DNA of 64,000 bases, taken from positions 1,996,584 to 2,060,583 of the forward strand of contig NZ_JAROAU010000003.1 in the NCBI RefSeq assembly GCF_029433855.1, in the 5' to 3' direction. The stretch comes from Candidatus Kosakonia sp. 282A-S69 (GTDB lineage Bacteria; Pseudomonadota; Gammaproteobacteria; Enterobacterales; Enterobacteriaceae). Of the stretch, positions 34,227-46,162 are shown one piece after another (position 1 is the first letter of the stretch; each line of letters opens with the position of its first letter). Position numbers and translations under genes: made by a program. Below the pieces are notes generated by a model. The model did no database searches, was not told where the DNA came from, and worked only from the letters and a program-made list of their open reading frames with translations.

Positions 34227-35111
34227 ATGATTAACAAAATTTTTGCACTTCCGGTAGTCGAACAAATCACGCCAACGCTCTCGCGCCGCACGCTGGATGA
34301 CCTCGACGTGCTGGTTGTCGACCATCCGCAGGTGAAAGCCGCGTTTGCTTACCAGGGCGCGCATCTGCTGTGCTGGAAACCGCAGGGTGAAGAAGAAGTA
34401 CTATGGCTGAGCGGCAATACACCGTTTAAAGAGGGTGTGGCGATCCGCGGCGGCGTGCCGATTTGCTGGCCGTGGTTTGGCCCGGCGAAGGAGCAGGGTC
34501 TGCCGGCGCACGGTTTTGCCCGTAACCTGCCCTGGGAGCTGCAGGCGCATAACGAAGATGAGAGCAGCGTAGTGCTGACCTTTGAACTGCAGAGCAGCGA
34601 AGCGTCGCACAAGCACTGGCCGCATGACTTTACCCTCTTTGCCCGCTTCAAACTGGCGGCGACCTGCGAAATGGAGCTGGAAGCGCACGGCGAGTTTGAA
34701 ACCACCTCCGCCCTGCACACCTACTTCAACGTGGGCGATATTGCCGAGGTCAAAGTGAGCGGCCTCGGCGATCGCTTTATTGATAAAGTGAATGACGCAA
34801 AAGAGGATGTGCTGGCCGACGGTGTGCAGACTTTCCCGGATCGCGTCGACCGTGTCTACCTCAACGCCGAGGGTTGCAGCCTGATCCACGACGCGAAGCT
34901 CAAGCGCGCGATTGAAGTGACCCACCACCACAACGCCAACGTCGTTGCCTGGAACCCGGGTCCGGCACTCTCCGTCAGCATGGCGGACATGCCTGATGAT
35001 GGCTACAAAACCTTTGTTTGCGTCGAGTCGGTCAATGCGACCGTCGCGCAGAAAGCGAGCGAAGAGAAGCCTTCCCGCCTTGCACAGACCATCCGTGTCG
35101 TTAAACGCTGA
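34227..35111 (+). CDS. yeaD: D-hexose-6-phosphate mutarotase
   Basis: This 294-residue enzyme of the aldose-1-epimerase fold interconverts the anomers of glucose 6-phosphate. It shows the family segments IRGGVPICWPWFGP and LPAHGFARNLPWEL (catalytic His) and ALHTYFNVGDIAEV. It follows gapA in the same order as in E. coli and supports sugar-phosphate flow into glycolysis. Confidence 0.94.
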   Translation: MINKIFALPVVEQITPTLSRRTLDDLDVLVVDHPQVKAAFAYQGAHLLCWKPQGEEEVLWLSGNTPFKEGVAIRGGVPICWPWFGPAKEQGLPAHGFARNLPWELQAHNEDESSVVLTFELQSSEASHKHWPHDFTLFARFKLAATCEMELEAHGEFETTSALHTYFNVGDIAEVKVSGLGDRFIDKVNDAKEDVLADGVQTFPDRVDRVYLNAEGCSLIHDAKLKRAIEVTHHHNANVVAWNPGPALSVSMADMPDDGYKTFVCVESVNATVAQKASEEKPSRLAQTIRVVKR

Positions 35112-35121
35112 TTGCCCTGCC

Positions 35122-35146
35122 CTCCCTCTCCCTTCGGGAGAGGGAG
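35122..35146. terminator. hairpin between convergent yeaD and yeaE
   Basis: CTCCCTCTCCC and GGGAGAGGGAG form an 11-bp perfect stem with a TTC loop. There is no long T-run on either side. It separates two convergent genes. Confidence 0.6.
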
Positions 35147-35155
35147 TTGCCTCTC

Positions 35156-36010
35156 TTACACCACATCAAGCGGGGTTCTCCCCTTCGGCGCCGGAAACGC
35201 CGCGTCAAGTCTTCCCATCTCCTCATCACTGAGCACGATAGTGAGCGCGGCGGCATTCTCCTCCACATGTTTCACGCTCGACGCTTTCGGAATCGCCATC
35301 ACGCCCTGATGATGAATCACCCACGCCAGTAAGATTTGTGCCGCGCTGGCACCATGCGCCGCGGCAACCTGCTGCACTACACTGTTTTCCATCAGCCCGT
35401 CGCGCAGCCGCCCGGCCTGCGCCAGCGGGCAGTAGGCCATCACCGGCATCGCCTGCTGCTGACACCACGGCAACAGATCGTATTCAATACCGCGCGAAGC
35501 GAGATGATAGAGCACCTGATTGGTCGCGCAGGCATCACCGCCGCTTACCTGCATCAGCTCCTGCATATCGCTGTAATCCAGATTGGAGACACCCCAGCAG
35601 CGAATTTTCCCCTGCTGGATAAGTCTCTCCATCACCTCAACGGTTTCTGCCAGCGAGTAGTTGCCGCGCCAGTGCAGCAGATAGAGATCGAGCGCGTCGG
35701 TTTTGAGCCGTCGCAGGCTCGCTTCGCAGGCGGCAATCGCTTTCTCACCGCCCGCATTCCACGGGTAGAGCTTCGACACCAGAAACACCTTGTCGCGCAG
35801 CCCGCCCTGTAGCGCCTCGCCGACCACCTCTTCTGCTGCACCATCGGCGTACATCTCTGCGGTGTCGATAAGCGTCAGCCCCAGCTCGATTCCCGCCCGC
35901 AGGGCAGAAACCTCCTGCTGCCGGGCGTTGGGGGTTTCACCCATATACCATGTGCCCTGCCCGATAGCGGGCAGTAGCGCGTTGCCGAGGCGTACCGTTT
36001 TCTCTGCCAT
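35156..36010 (-). CDS. yeaE: YeaE, aldo/keto reductase
   Basis: This 284-residue NADPH-dependent aldo/keto reductase matches E. coli YeaE, which can reduce methylglyoxal. The AKR tetrad is visible: Asp and Tyr in LIDTAEMYADG, Lys in FLVSKLYPWN and His in LYLLHWRG; the NADP-binding end has IPKASSVKHVEEN. I chose ATG 36010 (MAEKTVRLG), which follows AGGAGAAG. It lies next to gapA-yeaD, and a role in handling triose-derived aldehydes fits that setting. Confidence 0.94.
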   Translation of the reverse strand: MAEKTVRLGNALLPAIGQGTWYMGETPNARQQEVSALRAGIELGLTLIDTAEMYADGAAEEVVGEALQGGLRDKVFLVSKLYPWNAGGEKAIAACEASLRRLKTDALDLYLLHWRGNYSLAETVEVMERLIQQGKIRCWGVSNLDYSDMQELMQVSGGDACATNQVLYHLASRGIEYDLLPWCQQQAMPVMAYCPLAQAGRLRDGLMENSVVQQVAAAHGASAAQILLAWVIHHQGVMAIPKASSVKHVEENAAALTIVLSDEEMGRLDAAFPAPKGRTPLDVV

Positions 36011-36101
36011 CTTCTTCTCCTGCGTTGAACGCACCACCATAAAACAAAACAGGGCCATAGGCCCTGTTGGAATGCACAACATGCACTGTAGACGTGCACA
36101 A

Positions 36102-36848
36102 TCAGAAGCGGTAGGTCACACCCGTTGAGAGCAGACCGGACCAGGATTTATCCACCATCGGGCTGTCTTTAATCTCATCAGAGAGATGCGAGTAGCGGCC
36201 GGTGCCGTAAACGCTCCAGTTGTCCGCGAAACGGTAGCTGACGGTCAGCTCAAGGTAAGGATCCCAGCTGCTGTCCGGATCGTAGCCCGGCAACCCGCTG
36301 CGGCGAGATTCTGAACGCGATACGCCGTAGTAGTATTCATTCTGGTTATCGCTGCTCCACTCGACGCCGATACCAGGCGTCACGGTCAGACCGCCGTTGG
36401 TGTAGTTGTAGAGCCAGGCCAGATCCCACACCACGCCGTTGCTGTTATCCAGCACGTCACCGGCAAGGGTGGTGCGCAGGAAACCATACTGCGTATTGTG
36501 GATATAGCTTAAACCCGCCATCGCCGTTGATTTGCGGCGATCGAGCTGGCGCAGCTGGATGTTGTCGCTATCTTTCGGCTTGAACTGCCAGGGTGAATAG
36601 AAGGCCATCACCGACAGTTTGTCCGCTTCGTCATTCCATAAGTAGTAGCCGCCGCCGATGCCGCGGAACCAGAAGTCATCGCTCTCATAAGTTACAACCG
36701 GAAGCGGCGTTACGCGCGTGTCGTACTCCTTATAAGGAGACTCCATCACGCCCACACCCGCGCCGAGAGAAAAATTGCTTTCTGCATTGGCCGCGCAGGC
36801 AGAGATCGCCGTCACTACGCCCAGTGCCAGGAGTTTGAATTTGGTCAC
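36102..36848 (-). CDS. mipA: MltA-interacting protein MipA, outer-membrane beta-barrel
   Basis: This 248-residue outer-membrane protein of the OmpV family serves as a scaffold between the murein hydrolase MltA and PBP1B. A signal peptide ends at about residue 22 (ACAANA/ES), and the mature part is a series of alternating aromatic beta strands with a C-terminal Phe (VTYRF), as outer-membrane barrels require. The start is GTG 36848, which gives the E. coli length; a TTG 8 codons upstream is the alternative. Confidence 0.93.
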   Translation of the reverse strand: MTKFKLLALGVVTAISACAANAESNFSLGAGVGVMESPYKEYDTRVTPLPVVTYESDDFWFRGIGGGYYLWNDEADKLSVMAFYSPWQFKPKDSDNIQLRQLDRRKSTAMAGLSYIHNTQYGFLRTTLAGDVLDNSNGVVWDLAWLYNYTNGGLTVTPGIGVEWSSDNQNEYYYGVSRSESRRSGLPGYDPDSSWDPYLELTVSYRFADNWSVYGTGRYSHLSDEIKDSPMVDKSWSGLLSTGVTYRF

Positions 36849-37282
36849 AGTCCTTTCTTTCCTGTTCGTCAAATAATTGGCGGATGAAGTGTAGTCGCCC
36901 CGCGCACCCTGCCCAACTCTTTTTGTCTGAAGATTACAAAAAATTAACTTTCCACTCTGAAGCCGAGTTATGACACTCCCATTACAGCGTTATGAAACAA
37001 CGATGAAAGCGCTGACCACGGCTTATGACAAAAACAGGATTTTTAGGATGAGTTATTGATATGCCATTGAAATTGGTTTTGGGGCGCATGCAAGATTTGC
37101 AAAGCCTTCTACGCTTAAATTAAGAAGATGATTTACCTGATCCGCGCTCAGTTGTTGGCATGCAACCTGGCATAAGGGTTGCTCGGTGACTAAAAGCGTC
37201 GTTCAGCTAACGCTTCCGGGAGCCTCCATTACTCATACGAACGGCTCTTAACCTGTGCTAAAAAACGAAAGGACGGCATGCC
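36849..37282. other. mipA-yeaG intergenic region
   Basis: This 434-bp gap holds the mipA promoter region on the left and the yeaG sigma-54 promoter at 37168-37183 on the right. I see no gene or repeat in it. Enhancer sites for NtrC are expected but I could not pick a convincing one. Confidence 0.5.
37168..37183 (+). promoter_or_regulatory. Sigma-54 promoter of yeaGH
   Basis: TGGCAT-AAGGG-TTGCT matches the sigma-54 consensus TGGCAC-N5-TTGCW with one mismatch. The start would be near 37195, leaving a leader of about 88 bases. yeaGH is part of the NtrC response in E. coli. Confidence 0.85.
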
Positions 37283-40560
<3,278 letters not shown>

Positions 40561-40576
40561 CATAAATTTGAATGAT

Positions 40577-40612
40577 AAATCAGCCAGTTAATTTATTTTC
40601 ACTGGCTGATTT
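40577..40612 (+). terminator. hairpin after yeaH
   Basis: Twelve-base perfect arms AAATCAGCCAGT and ACTGGCTGATTT surround a 12-base AT-rich loop, 16 bases after the yeaH stop. A short T-run follows a few bases later. Confidence 0.7.
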
Positions 40613-40867
40613 ACGTCTTTTTGGCGTGAAAAAATGCCTGATAAGCTCAGGATGTTACATCTGGTTTTGGGCAGTGGTTTTTTGACAGAAACAAGACGTT
40701 TTAAATCCGTTGCTTCGCTTCGAAAAAACAGTGCGTTGTGGTGAGTTTTCATAACCTTAACTCACCCAGCGAGCGTGCTCTTTCAAAGAGTGACTGTGTA
40801 TGTTTTAAAAAGAGTATGAAGGGGTTTGTGTAAAAATAATCCTTCCCCCCCTCTGAGAGCGATGCGC

Positions 40868-40895
40868 GGGCGCCACATGAAATAAACAGGCGCCC
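40868..40895 (-). terminator. hairpin after arsC
   Basis: GGGCGCC and GGCGCCC pair across 14 bases, 20 bases beyond the arsC stop. No U-run follows on the minus strand, so termination strength is uncertain. Confidence 0.5.
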
Positions 40896-40915
40896 AATAA
40901 TATCAAGTGTGCAGA

Positions 40916-41341
40916 TTACGTTACCCGCTTTCCTTCCTCGTCAATGACCTTTTCACCATCCTCTTTGGTAAAGGCGCCTTTCTGCCCTTCAGGGAGAATA
41001 TCCAGCACGATTTCCGAGGGGCGGCAAAGACGCGTGCCAAGCGGGGTTACGACGATTGGCCGGTTGATCAGGATCGGATTCTGAAGCATCAAATCGATTA
41101 ACTGCTCATCATTAAAATCTTCTTCACCAATACCTAACTTTTCATAGGGTTCTACGTTTTTTCGCAGCAGTGCGCATACCGTAATCCCCATATCTGCAAT
41201 GAGTTTAATAAGCTCTTCGCCGGTCGGTGGCGTATCGAGATAATAAACGATGGTTGGTTCGATGCCGCTGTTACGGATCATCTCCAGCGTGTTGCGGGAG
41301 ATACCGCAGGCCGGGTTGTGATAGATAGTTACGTTGCTCAT
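40916..41341 (-). CDS. arsC: Glutaredoxin-dependent arsenate reductase
   Basis: This 141-residue enzyme reduces arsenate to arsenite, which ArsB then exports. The catalytic Cys12 lies in YHNPACGISRN, and the three family Arg residues occur in the ALLRKN, ILINRPIVV and GTRLCRPS segments. Length agrees with the E. coli and R773 ArsC type, which uses glutathione and glutaredoxin. It is the last gene of the arsRBC operon and begins 12 bases after arsB. Confidence 0.97.
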   Translation of the reverse strand: MSNVTIYHNPACGISRNTLEMIRNSGIEPTIVYYLDTPPTGEELIKLIADMGITVCALLRKNVEPYEKLGIGEEDFNDEQLIDLMLQNPILINRPIVVTPLGTRLCRPSEIVLDILPEGQKGAFTKEDGEKVIDEEGKRVT

Positions 41342-41353
41342 ATCAGTTTCTTC

Positions 41354-42643
41354 TTACACAGTGAAAGAGAGTCGCCACGCCAGCACTGCCAGTGTGACAA
41401 AGAGCACGGGCAGGGTCATGATAATGCCGGTGCGGAAGTAATATCCCCACGTAATCGTCATATTTTTTTGTGCCAGGACATGCAGCCACAACAGGGTGGC
41501 CAGACTGCCGATCGGGGTAATCTTCGGGCCTAAATCGCAGCCAATCACATTGGCATAGATCATCGCTTCCTTCACGATGCCGGTCGCTGTACTGCCATCA
41601 ATAGACAGCGCGCCAATCAGAACGGTGGGCATATTATTCATCACCGAGGACATAAACGCCGTCAGGAAACCTGTACCGAACGTTGCGGCCCATACTCCTT
41701 TTGTGGCCAGCAAGTTCAGCACCCCTGATAAATACTCCGTCAGCCCCGCATTCCGTAGCCCATAGACCACCAGGTACATACCCAGAGAGAAAACCACGAT
41801 CTGCCATGGTGCCCCGCGCAGCACTTTCCCGGTGCTGATGGCGTGACCTCTTCTGGCCACCACCAACAGCACAATGGCACCTGTTGCGGCTATCGCGCTG
41901 ACGGGAATTCCGTGTGGTTCCAGAATGAAGAAACCAACCAGAAGTAGTATGAGAACAATCCAGCCAGCTCTGAATGTCGCCGGATCCTTTATCGCGTCAG
42001 CCGGCAGTTTCAGACGCGCGACGTCGTAGGTCGCCGGGATATCCTTACGAAAGAAAAGATGCAACATCACAAGGGTGGCCGCAATGGCACCCAGATTCAC
42101 AGGCACCATCACTGAAGCGTATTGCGTAAAACCAAGATGGAAAAAATCGGCCGAGACGATATTGACCAGGTTAGAAACAATAAGAGGAAGGCTTGCTGTA
42201 TCTGCAATAAATCCAGCCGCCATGATAAAGGCAAGGGTTGTACTCCTGCTGAAACCCAGCGCCAGTAACATGGCGATCACGATCGGCGTCAGTATCAGGG
42301 CCGCACCGTCATTAGCAAACAGCGCAGCTACGGCAGCGCCAAGGAGCACAATCCAGGTGAAGAGTAGCCGCCCACGTCCGTTTCCCCAGCGTGAAACATG
42401 CAACGCAGCCCATTCAAAGAAACCGGACTCATCAAGCAGCAGGCTGATAATGATGACCGCGATAAATGCCGCTGTTGCATTCCAGACGATGTTCCAGACA
42501 ACCGGAATATCATCAATATGAATAACTCCCGTGAACAGTGCCAACGCGGCACCAATACCTGCACTCCATCCGATACTGAGGCCTCTGGGTTGCCAGATCA
42601 CCAGTACCAGCGTCAGCAAAAAAATACTCCCTGCCAGTAACAT
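41354..42643 (-). CDS. arsB: Arsenite/antimonite efflux pump
   Basis: This 429-residue inner-membrane protein with about twelve hydrophobic helices exports arsenite and antimonite. Typical ArsB segments are [20 protein letters not shown] and [20 protein letters not shown], plus [14 protein letters not shown] in the second half. AGGAG precedes the ATG. There is no arsA ATPase gene, so it works as a proton-driven carrier on its own. Confidence 0.97.
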   Translation of the reverse strand: MLLAGSIFLLTLVLVIWQPRGLSIGWSAGIGAALALFTGVIHIDDIPVVWNIVWNATAAFIAVIIISLLLDESGFFEWAALHVSRWGNGRGRLLFTWIVLLGAAVAALFANDGAALILTPIVIAMLLALGFSRSTTLAFIMAAGFIADTASLPLIVSNLVNIVSADFFHLGFTQYASVMVPVNLGAIAATLVMLHLFFRKDIPATYDVARLKLPADAIKDPATFRAGWIVLILLLVGFFILEPHGIPVSAIAATGAIVLLVVARRGHAISTGKVLRGAPWQIVVFSLGMYLVVYGLRNAGLTEYLSGVLNLLATKGVWAATFGTGFLTAFMSSVMNNMPTVLIGALSIDGSTATGIVKEAMIYANVIGCDLGPKITPIGSLATLLWLHVLAQKNMTITWGYYFRTGIIMTLPVLFVTLAVLAWRLSFTV

Positions 42644-42687
42644 ACAGAACTCCTATATATACGCTTAAACAGATATTAATAAAGAGA

Positions 42688-43008
42688 TCAACATGAGGTG
42701 CACGCTGTTCTTTCCAGCCACTGACGCACGTCTTCACGCAGACACTGCCAGGAGGTGGTGATCGTCTCAGCAGCCCAGGCAGGAATGTGCGGTGAAAGAC
42801 GATAGTGGATCCATTTGCCTTCCCTGCGGTCAAGAACCAGCGCGGACTCACGAAGAATTGCCATGTGCCGCGATACTTTAGGCTGTGATTGCCTGGTGGC
42901 GGCAGAGATATCACAGACGCACAGTTCACCGGATTCCCGCAGAAGCATGACAATAGCGAGGCGGGTTTCATCCGACAGGATCTTAAAAAGCTCAACAGGC
43001 TGTAACAT
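42688..43008 (-). CDS. arsR: Arsenical resistance repressor ArsR
   Basis: This 106-residue winged-helix repressor of the ArsR/SmtB family releases DNA when arsenite binds its Cys residues. The metal-binding helix reads ELCVCDISAA, and the recognition helix is SQPKVSRHMAILRES. I chose the ATG at 43006-43008 because GGAG lies 6 bases upstream; an ATG 4 codons earlier is possible. An operator-like inverted repeat lies 26 bases upstream. Confidence 0.95.
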   Translation of the reverse strand: MLQPVELFKILSDETRLAIVMLLRESGELCVCDISAATRQSQPKVSRHMAILRESALVLDRREGKWIHYRLSPHIPAWAAETITTSWQCLREDVRQWLERTACTSC

Positions 43009-43033
43009 TTTCCACTCCATTCATTTCAGCGCA

Positions 43034-43055
43034 CACATACGATAAATCATATGTG
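43034..43055 (-). promoter_or_regulatory. Probable ArsR operator
   Basis: CACATA and TATGTG, 10 bases apart, form an inverted repeat just upstream of arsR. The sequence resembles the E. coli ars operator region (CACAT...CATAT). It overlaps the likely ars promoter and lies between arsR and the arsH remnant, so it may once have controlled both. Confidence 0.6.
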
Positions 43056-43649
43056 AAAAGTTTAAAACCATCGCCCCCACAGGAGAAAAAAAGGCAGGAT
43101 TTTGCTGCCCAGAACCGTGCGTGTTTTGATCAGCAAATTGCTGATCACCTCCAGCTACAGAAGCCGCGATGCACCCTTATTTTTTCTGGCCCGGTAAGAG
43201 AACGTTCCTGTAGCCGTTTTGCCGCAAAAGAGGCGGTTCGCCTGCTGATGGCGACAGGTATAAAGGTCAGGCTGTTTTTTGCCGCTGCCCGATGATGCTC
43301 CCAAAGTGATCGGGTTGCGCGAAGCGATCAAAGGGTATGACGGTCTGGTATGGAGCGGTACGGGGCAGTGAGTGCCATCATAAAGGCACAGATTGACCGG
43401 ATACCTTTGAGCGAAGGCGCAGTAAACACTTACCGTAATGCAGGTATGTGGTGGCTCTCACTCCTTTATGGCCAGCAAGCAGATGCGCATTCCGGGGCGA
43501 TGGATGCGGACGTTCGCCCTCCCCAGTCTCTCCTCAGTGGCAGGGGCTCGATGAGAAAACCCTCGTCCTGGTATGCTCGTATTGCCGATGTCACCGACGA
43601 GTTGTTTAAAATTACGCTACTGCGTAAAGGTGACAAATTCCCTCGCTGA
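43053..43649 (+). pseudogene. arsH: arsH remnant with several frameshifts
   Basis: ArsH is an NADPH-FMN oxidoreductase that oxidises trivalent organoarsenicals. Pieces in order match ArsH but in changing frames: PRCTLIFSGPVRERSCSRFAAKEA (about 43176-43247), then LPLPDDAPKVIGLREAIKGYDGLVWSG from about 43280, then ERYGAVSAIIKAQIDRIPLSEGA from about 43353, then [10 protein letters not shown] and [18 protein letters not shown] from about 43439 in another frame, and [19 protein letters not shown] at the end. At least four small shifts and two stops disrupt it, so no full ArsH can be made. It faces arsR, the usual place of arsH in ars clusters. Confidence 0.88.
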
Positions 43650-43686
43650 ATTAGCAAACCCCGCAATTAACTAACGCACGACACAA

Positions 43687-43711
43687 TTGAAAACAATTTG
43701 ATTGTTTTCAA
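43687..43711. promoter_or_regulatory. 25-bp palindrome upstream of chemoreceptor gene
   Basis: Eleven-base perfect arms TTGAAAACAAT and ATTGTTTTCAA surround a TTG loop. It ends 4 bases before a sigma-28 -35 element, the place expected for an operator. No T-run follows, so it is not a terminator. Confidence 0.6.
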
Positions 43712-43714
43712 CTC

Positions 43715-43741
43715 TAATGATCTTTTTCCCTCTGCCGATAG
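43715..43741 (+). promoter_or_regulatory. Sigma-28 (FliA) promoter for chemoreceptor gene
   Basis: TAAT-N15-GCCGATAG matches the flagellar consensus TAAA-N15-GCCGATAA at 10 of 12 positions with exact spacing. It lies 32 bases before the chosen ATG. Confidence 0.85.
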
Positions 43742-43773
43742 TGTTCGACACCACAAATATGATGAGAAAACCG

Positions 43774-45318
43774 ATGAAAATTTCTGCACGTCTGAGCGCA
43801 GGTTTTGGCCTGCTTATTCTGTTATTTATCCTCTGTGCGGCTGTTTCCCTACATGGGTTATGGCAGGCGCGGGACAGCATGAATGACACCGTTAACGCTA
43901 AGATGAAGCGCTACGATCTGGTGCTGGACATGCGCGGCAGCGTGCGCGATATGGCCATCGCCGTGCGTAACCTGGCGCTGCTGACGGACCCGGCTCAGAT
44001 GCAGCCGGAGTGGAAGCGGCTGAACGATCAGCGCGAGCTCTATATCCGTAAACGTGAGATGCTTGAGCAGAGCATGGCAACAAACGTCTCCGACGAGGGT
44101 AAAGCGGTACTCAGGCGCATTGTTGCGGCAGAGCCTGCGGCCCTGTCGACGCTGATGGAGGCGGGCAAACTCGGGTTGTCGAATCGTCAGGAGGAGACGA
44201 CCACCTACCTGATGAACACCGCCCGACCGGCGCAAAAAGCGCTGCTGGATGCTATTAACGATCTGACTGATGTGCAAATGAAGTTAAGCCGCGATACGCT
44301 GGCGGAGAACGGTGAAAATATTACATTCACGTCGCAGCTCTTGATCGGGCTGGCGGTGGTGTCAATTTTACTGGCGGTGGCAACCTGTATGTTTACGGTG
44401 CGTGTGCTGATGCGCCAGCTTGGCGGCGAACCCTCCCAGGCACAGGCGATTGCCGCCGCCATCGCCGGGGGCGATCTCAGCTCGCCGGTGACGCTGCGAC
44501 GCAACGATACCACCAGCCTGCTGGCCTCCCTTGCCGGTATGCAGTCCAATCTGCGCAGCCTGGTCTCCGACATCCGCGATGCTTCCGTCTCGGTAGCCTC
44601 CGCGGCAGATGAGATTTCGCAGGGCAACACTGAGCTCTCCTCCCGTACTGAGCAGCAGGCCGCTGCACTGCAGGAGACGGCCGCCAGTATGGAGCAGTTA
44701 ACCGCCACGGTGAAAAGCAATGCCGAGGGCGCACGCCAGACCGCCGATACCGCCCGCACCACCGCTAACCTTGCCCGCAGCGGCGGCGAGGAGCTTGGGC
44801 GCATGTCGCAGACGATGAACGCCATCTCCCAGAGCGCGGTAAAAGTGCGCGAGATCACCAGCGTGATCGAGGGCATCGCCTTCCAGACCAACATTCTGGC
44901 ACTGAACGCCGCGGTTGAAGCGGCCCGCGCCGGTGAGCAGGGGCGCGGGTTTGCCGTGGTCGCCGGAGAAGTGAGAACCCTGGCGCAGCGCAGCGCCAGT
45001 GCGGCAGCGGATATTAAAACGTTGATTGAACAGGCGGTCGCTCAGGTGGAAGATGGCGTAGCTGAAGCCGCCGACACCGGCGACAACATCCTGAAAGTTG
45101 TCGGCATGGTGGGCGATCTGGCAGACGCGATGGATGATATCTCCCTCTCCTCTTCTGAGCAGATGCAGGGGATCAGCCAGGTCAGCCTGGCCGTCAGCCA
45201 GATGGATGGCGTCACGCAGAACAATGCCGCGCTGGTGGAGGAGTCATCCAGCGCGTCGCAGTCGCTCTCTGCCCAGGCGCACGCGCTGCGCGGCATGGTC
45301 GACACGTTCCGCCTGTAA
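43774..45318 (+). CDS. Methyl-accepting chemotaxis protein
   Basis: This 514-residue chemoreceptor has an N-terminal membrane helix (residues about 10-30), a periplasmic four-helix-bundle ligand domain of about 160 residues, a second membrane helix, a HAMP domain and a long cytoplasmic coiled coil. The invariant tip [37 protein letters not shown] is present in two contiguous parts. It has no C-terminal NWETF-type pentapeptide for CheR/CheB. The ligand is unknown. I chose the ATG giving MKISARLSAGF; in-frame ATGs at 43759 and 43762 are alternatives. Transcription is probably by sigma-28. Confidence 0.9.
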   Translation: MKISARLSAGFGLLILLFILCAAVSLHGLWQARDSMNDTVNAKMKRYDLVLDMRGSVRDMAIAVRNLALLTDPAQMQPEWKRLNDQRELYIRKREMLEQSMATNVSDEGKAVLRRIVAAEPAALSTLMEAGKLGLSNRQEETTTYLMNTARPAQKALLDAINDLTDVQMKLSRDTLAENGENITFTSQLLIGLAVVSILLAVATCMFTVRVLMRQLGGEPSQAQAIAAAIAGGDLSSPVTLRRNDTTSLLASLAGMQSNLRSLVSDIRDASVSVASAADEISQGNTELSSRTEQQAAALQETAASMEQLTATVKSNAEGARQTADTARTTANLARSGGEELGRMSQTMNAISQSAVKVREITSVIEGIAFQTNILALNAAVEAARAGEQGRGFAVVAGEVRTLAQRSASAAADIKTLIEQAVAQVEDGVAEAADTGDNILKVVGMVGDLADAMDDISLSSSEQMQGISQVSLAVSQMDGVTQNNAALVEESSSASQSLSAQAHALRGMVDTFRL

Positions 45319-45328
45319 TGTGGTACAG

Positions 45329-45366
45329 CGCGCCGCCGAAAAAGAGCGTAAAGGCGGCGCGGTTTT
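45329..45366 (+). terminator. Terminator after chemoreceptor gene
   Basis: CGCGCCGCC and GGCGGCGCG form a 9-bp GC-rich stem with a 15-base loop, followed by TTTT. Confidence 0.85.
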
Positions 45367-45389
45367 GCCTGTGATTCATACGTCAGCCT

Positions 45390-45415
45390 TAATTATGTTG
45401 ACGTCAACATAATTA
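45390..45415. promoter_or_regulatory. 26-bp perfect palindrome, probable OhrR operator
   Basis: TAATTATGTTGAC and GTCAACATAATTA are exact reverse complements with no loop. A possible -35 (TTGACG, 45398-45403) sits inside it, with AATACT 17 bases later as a weak -10. The MarR-family gene starts 152 bases downstream. Autoregulation is inferred. Confidence 0.7.
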
Positions 45416-45566
45416 GACTCAATACTTTGCCTTGACAGCCGACGCGCAGGCCGTCTCTTCCTCTTCTCCTGCGCCTCTTTACTCCGAACGTGAACGTGCC
45501 GGCCTCCCTGAATCCGTTGCCGCTGTTCAGAGAGAACTCTATCTTTGCAACAGGCCCGAACTGCTT

Positions 45567-46061
45567 ATGTGTATCGACGTAAATAACGACAGTGATGAGC
45601 GAGATGATCTGCCAACCCAGAGCGATGCGCCGGTAACCGTCGATCAGTTTCTCTGCTTCGCGCTCTACTCCGCCTCGCTGGCGATGACCCGGCTTTACCA
45701 GTCACGGCTGAAACCGCTCGGCCTGACCTACCCACAGTATCTGGTGCTGCTGGCGCTGTGGGAAAAAGATAACGTGACGGTGTCGGAAGTGGGCGCCCGC
45801 GTCCAGCTGGACTCCGGGACCCTGAGCCAGCTGTTAAAAAGGCTTGAAGCCTCCGGTCTTGTGTCCAGAAACCGCGATACGCAAGGCGACGAGCGGCGGG
45901 TACTTATCACCCTGACCGAAAAGGGAGAGCAGCTAAAAATCGCGGCCGCCGGTGTGCCCGCCGATATGATCTCGGTGATGGAGACGCCCTTTGAAGAGCT
46001 ATCCGATCTTGCAACCCGGGTTAGCGCGCTTCGTGAAAAGCTTTTAAAAGCTCTGCCCTGA
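45567..46061 (+). CDS. OhrR/MarR-family regulator
   Basis: This 164-residue winged-helix regulator closely resembles OhrR, a peroxide-sensing repressor. The N-terminal FLCFALYSASLAMTRLY carries the single reactive Cys typical of OhrR, followed by LGLTYPQYLVLLALWE, the recognition helix SGTLSQLLKRLE and the wing RDTQGDERRVLITLTEKG. The start at ATG 45567 (MCIDVNND) is my choice; the frame is open further upstream, without a convincing start. No ohr peroxidase gene is adjacent, so its target may be distant or may be the genes that follow. Confidence 0.87.
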   Translation: MCIDVNNDSDERDDLPTQSDAPVTVDQFLCFALYSASLAMTRLYQSRLKPLGLTYPQYLVLLALWEKDNVTVSEVGARVQLDSGTLSQLLKRLEASGLVSRNRDTQGDERRVLITLTEKGEQLKIAAAGVPADMISVMETPFEELSDLATRVSALREKLLKALP

Positions 46062-46162
46062 CCTTTTTTTGGTGCCTCAGGCGAGGCGACCAGTGGCTAC
46101 GCACCACCAGCCCCGGTGCGCGGACAAGTCATCAACTGGATTAGCATCCCGAGGAACAGAGC

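Larger units (their letters stand above)
40561..40915. other. yeaH-arsC intergenic region
   Basis: This 355-bp gap marks the left edge of an accessory block. It contains the hairpin after yeaH and the arsC hairpin; between them is AT-rich sequence with no convincing gene. E. coli has yeaI and yeaJ here; I see no remnant of either. Confidence 0.5.

Noticed and set aside
45432-45566. An N-terminal extension of the OhrR-like protein starting at TTG 45432
   Set aside because: The extra 45 residues are low-complexity, start with a rare codon without a ribosome site, and are absent from OhrR relatives.
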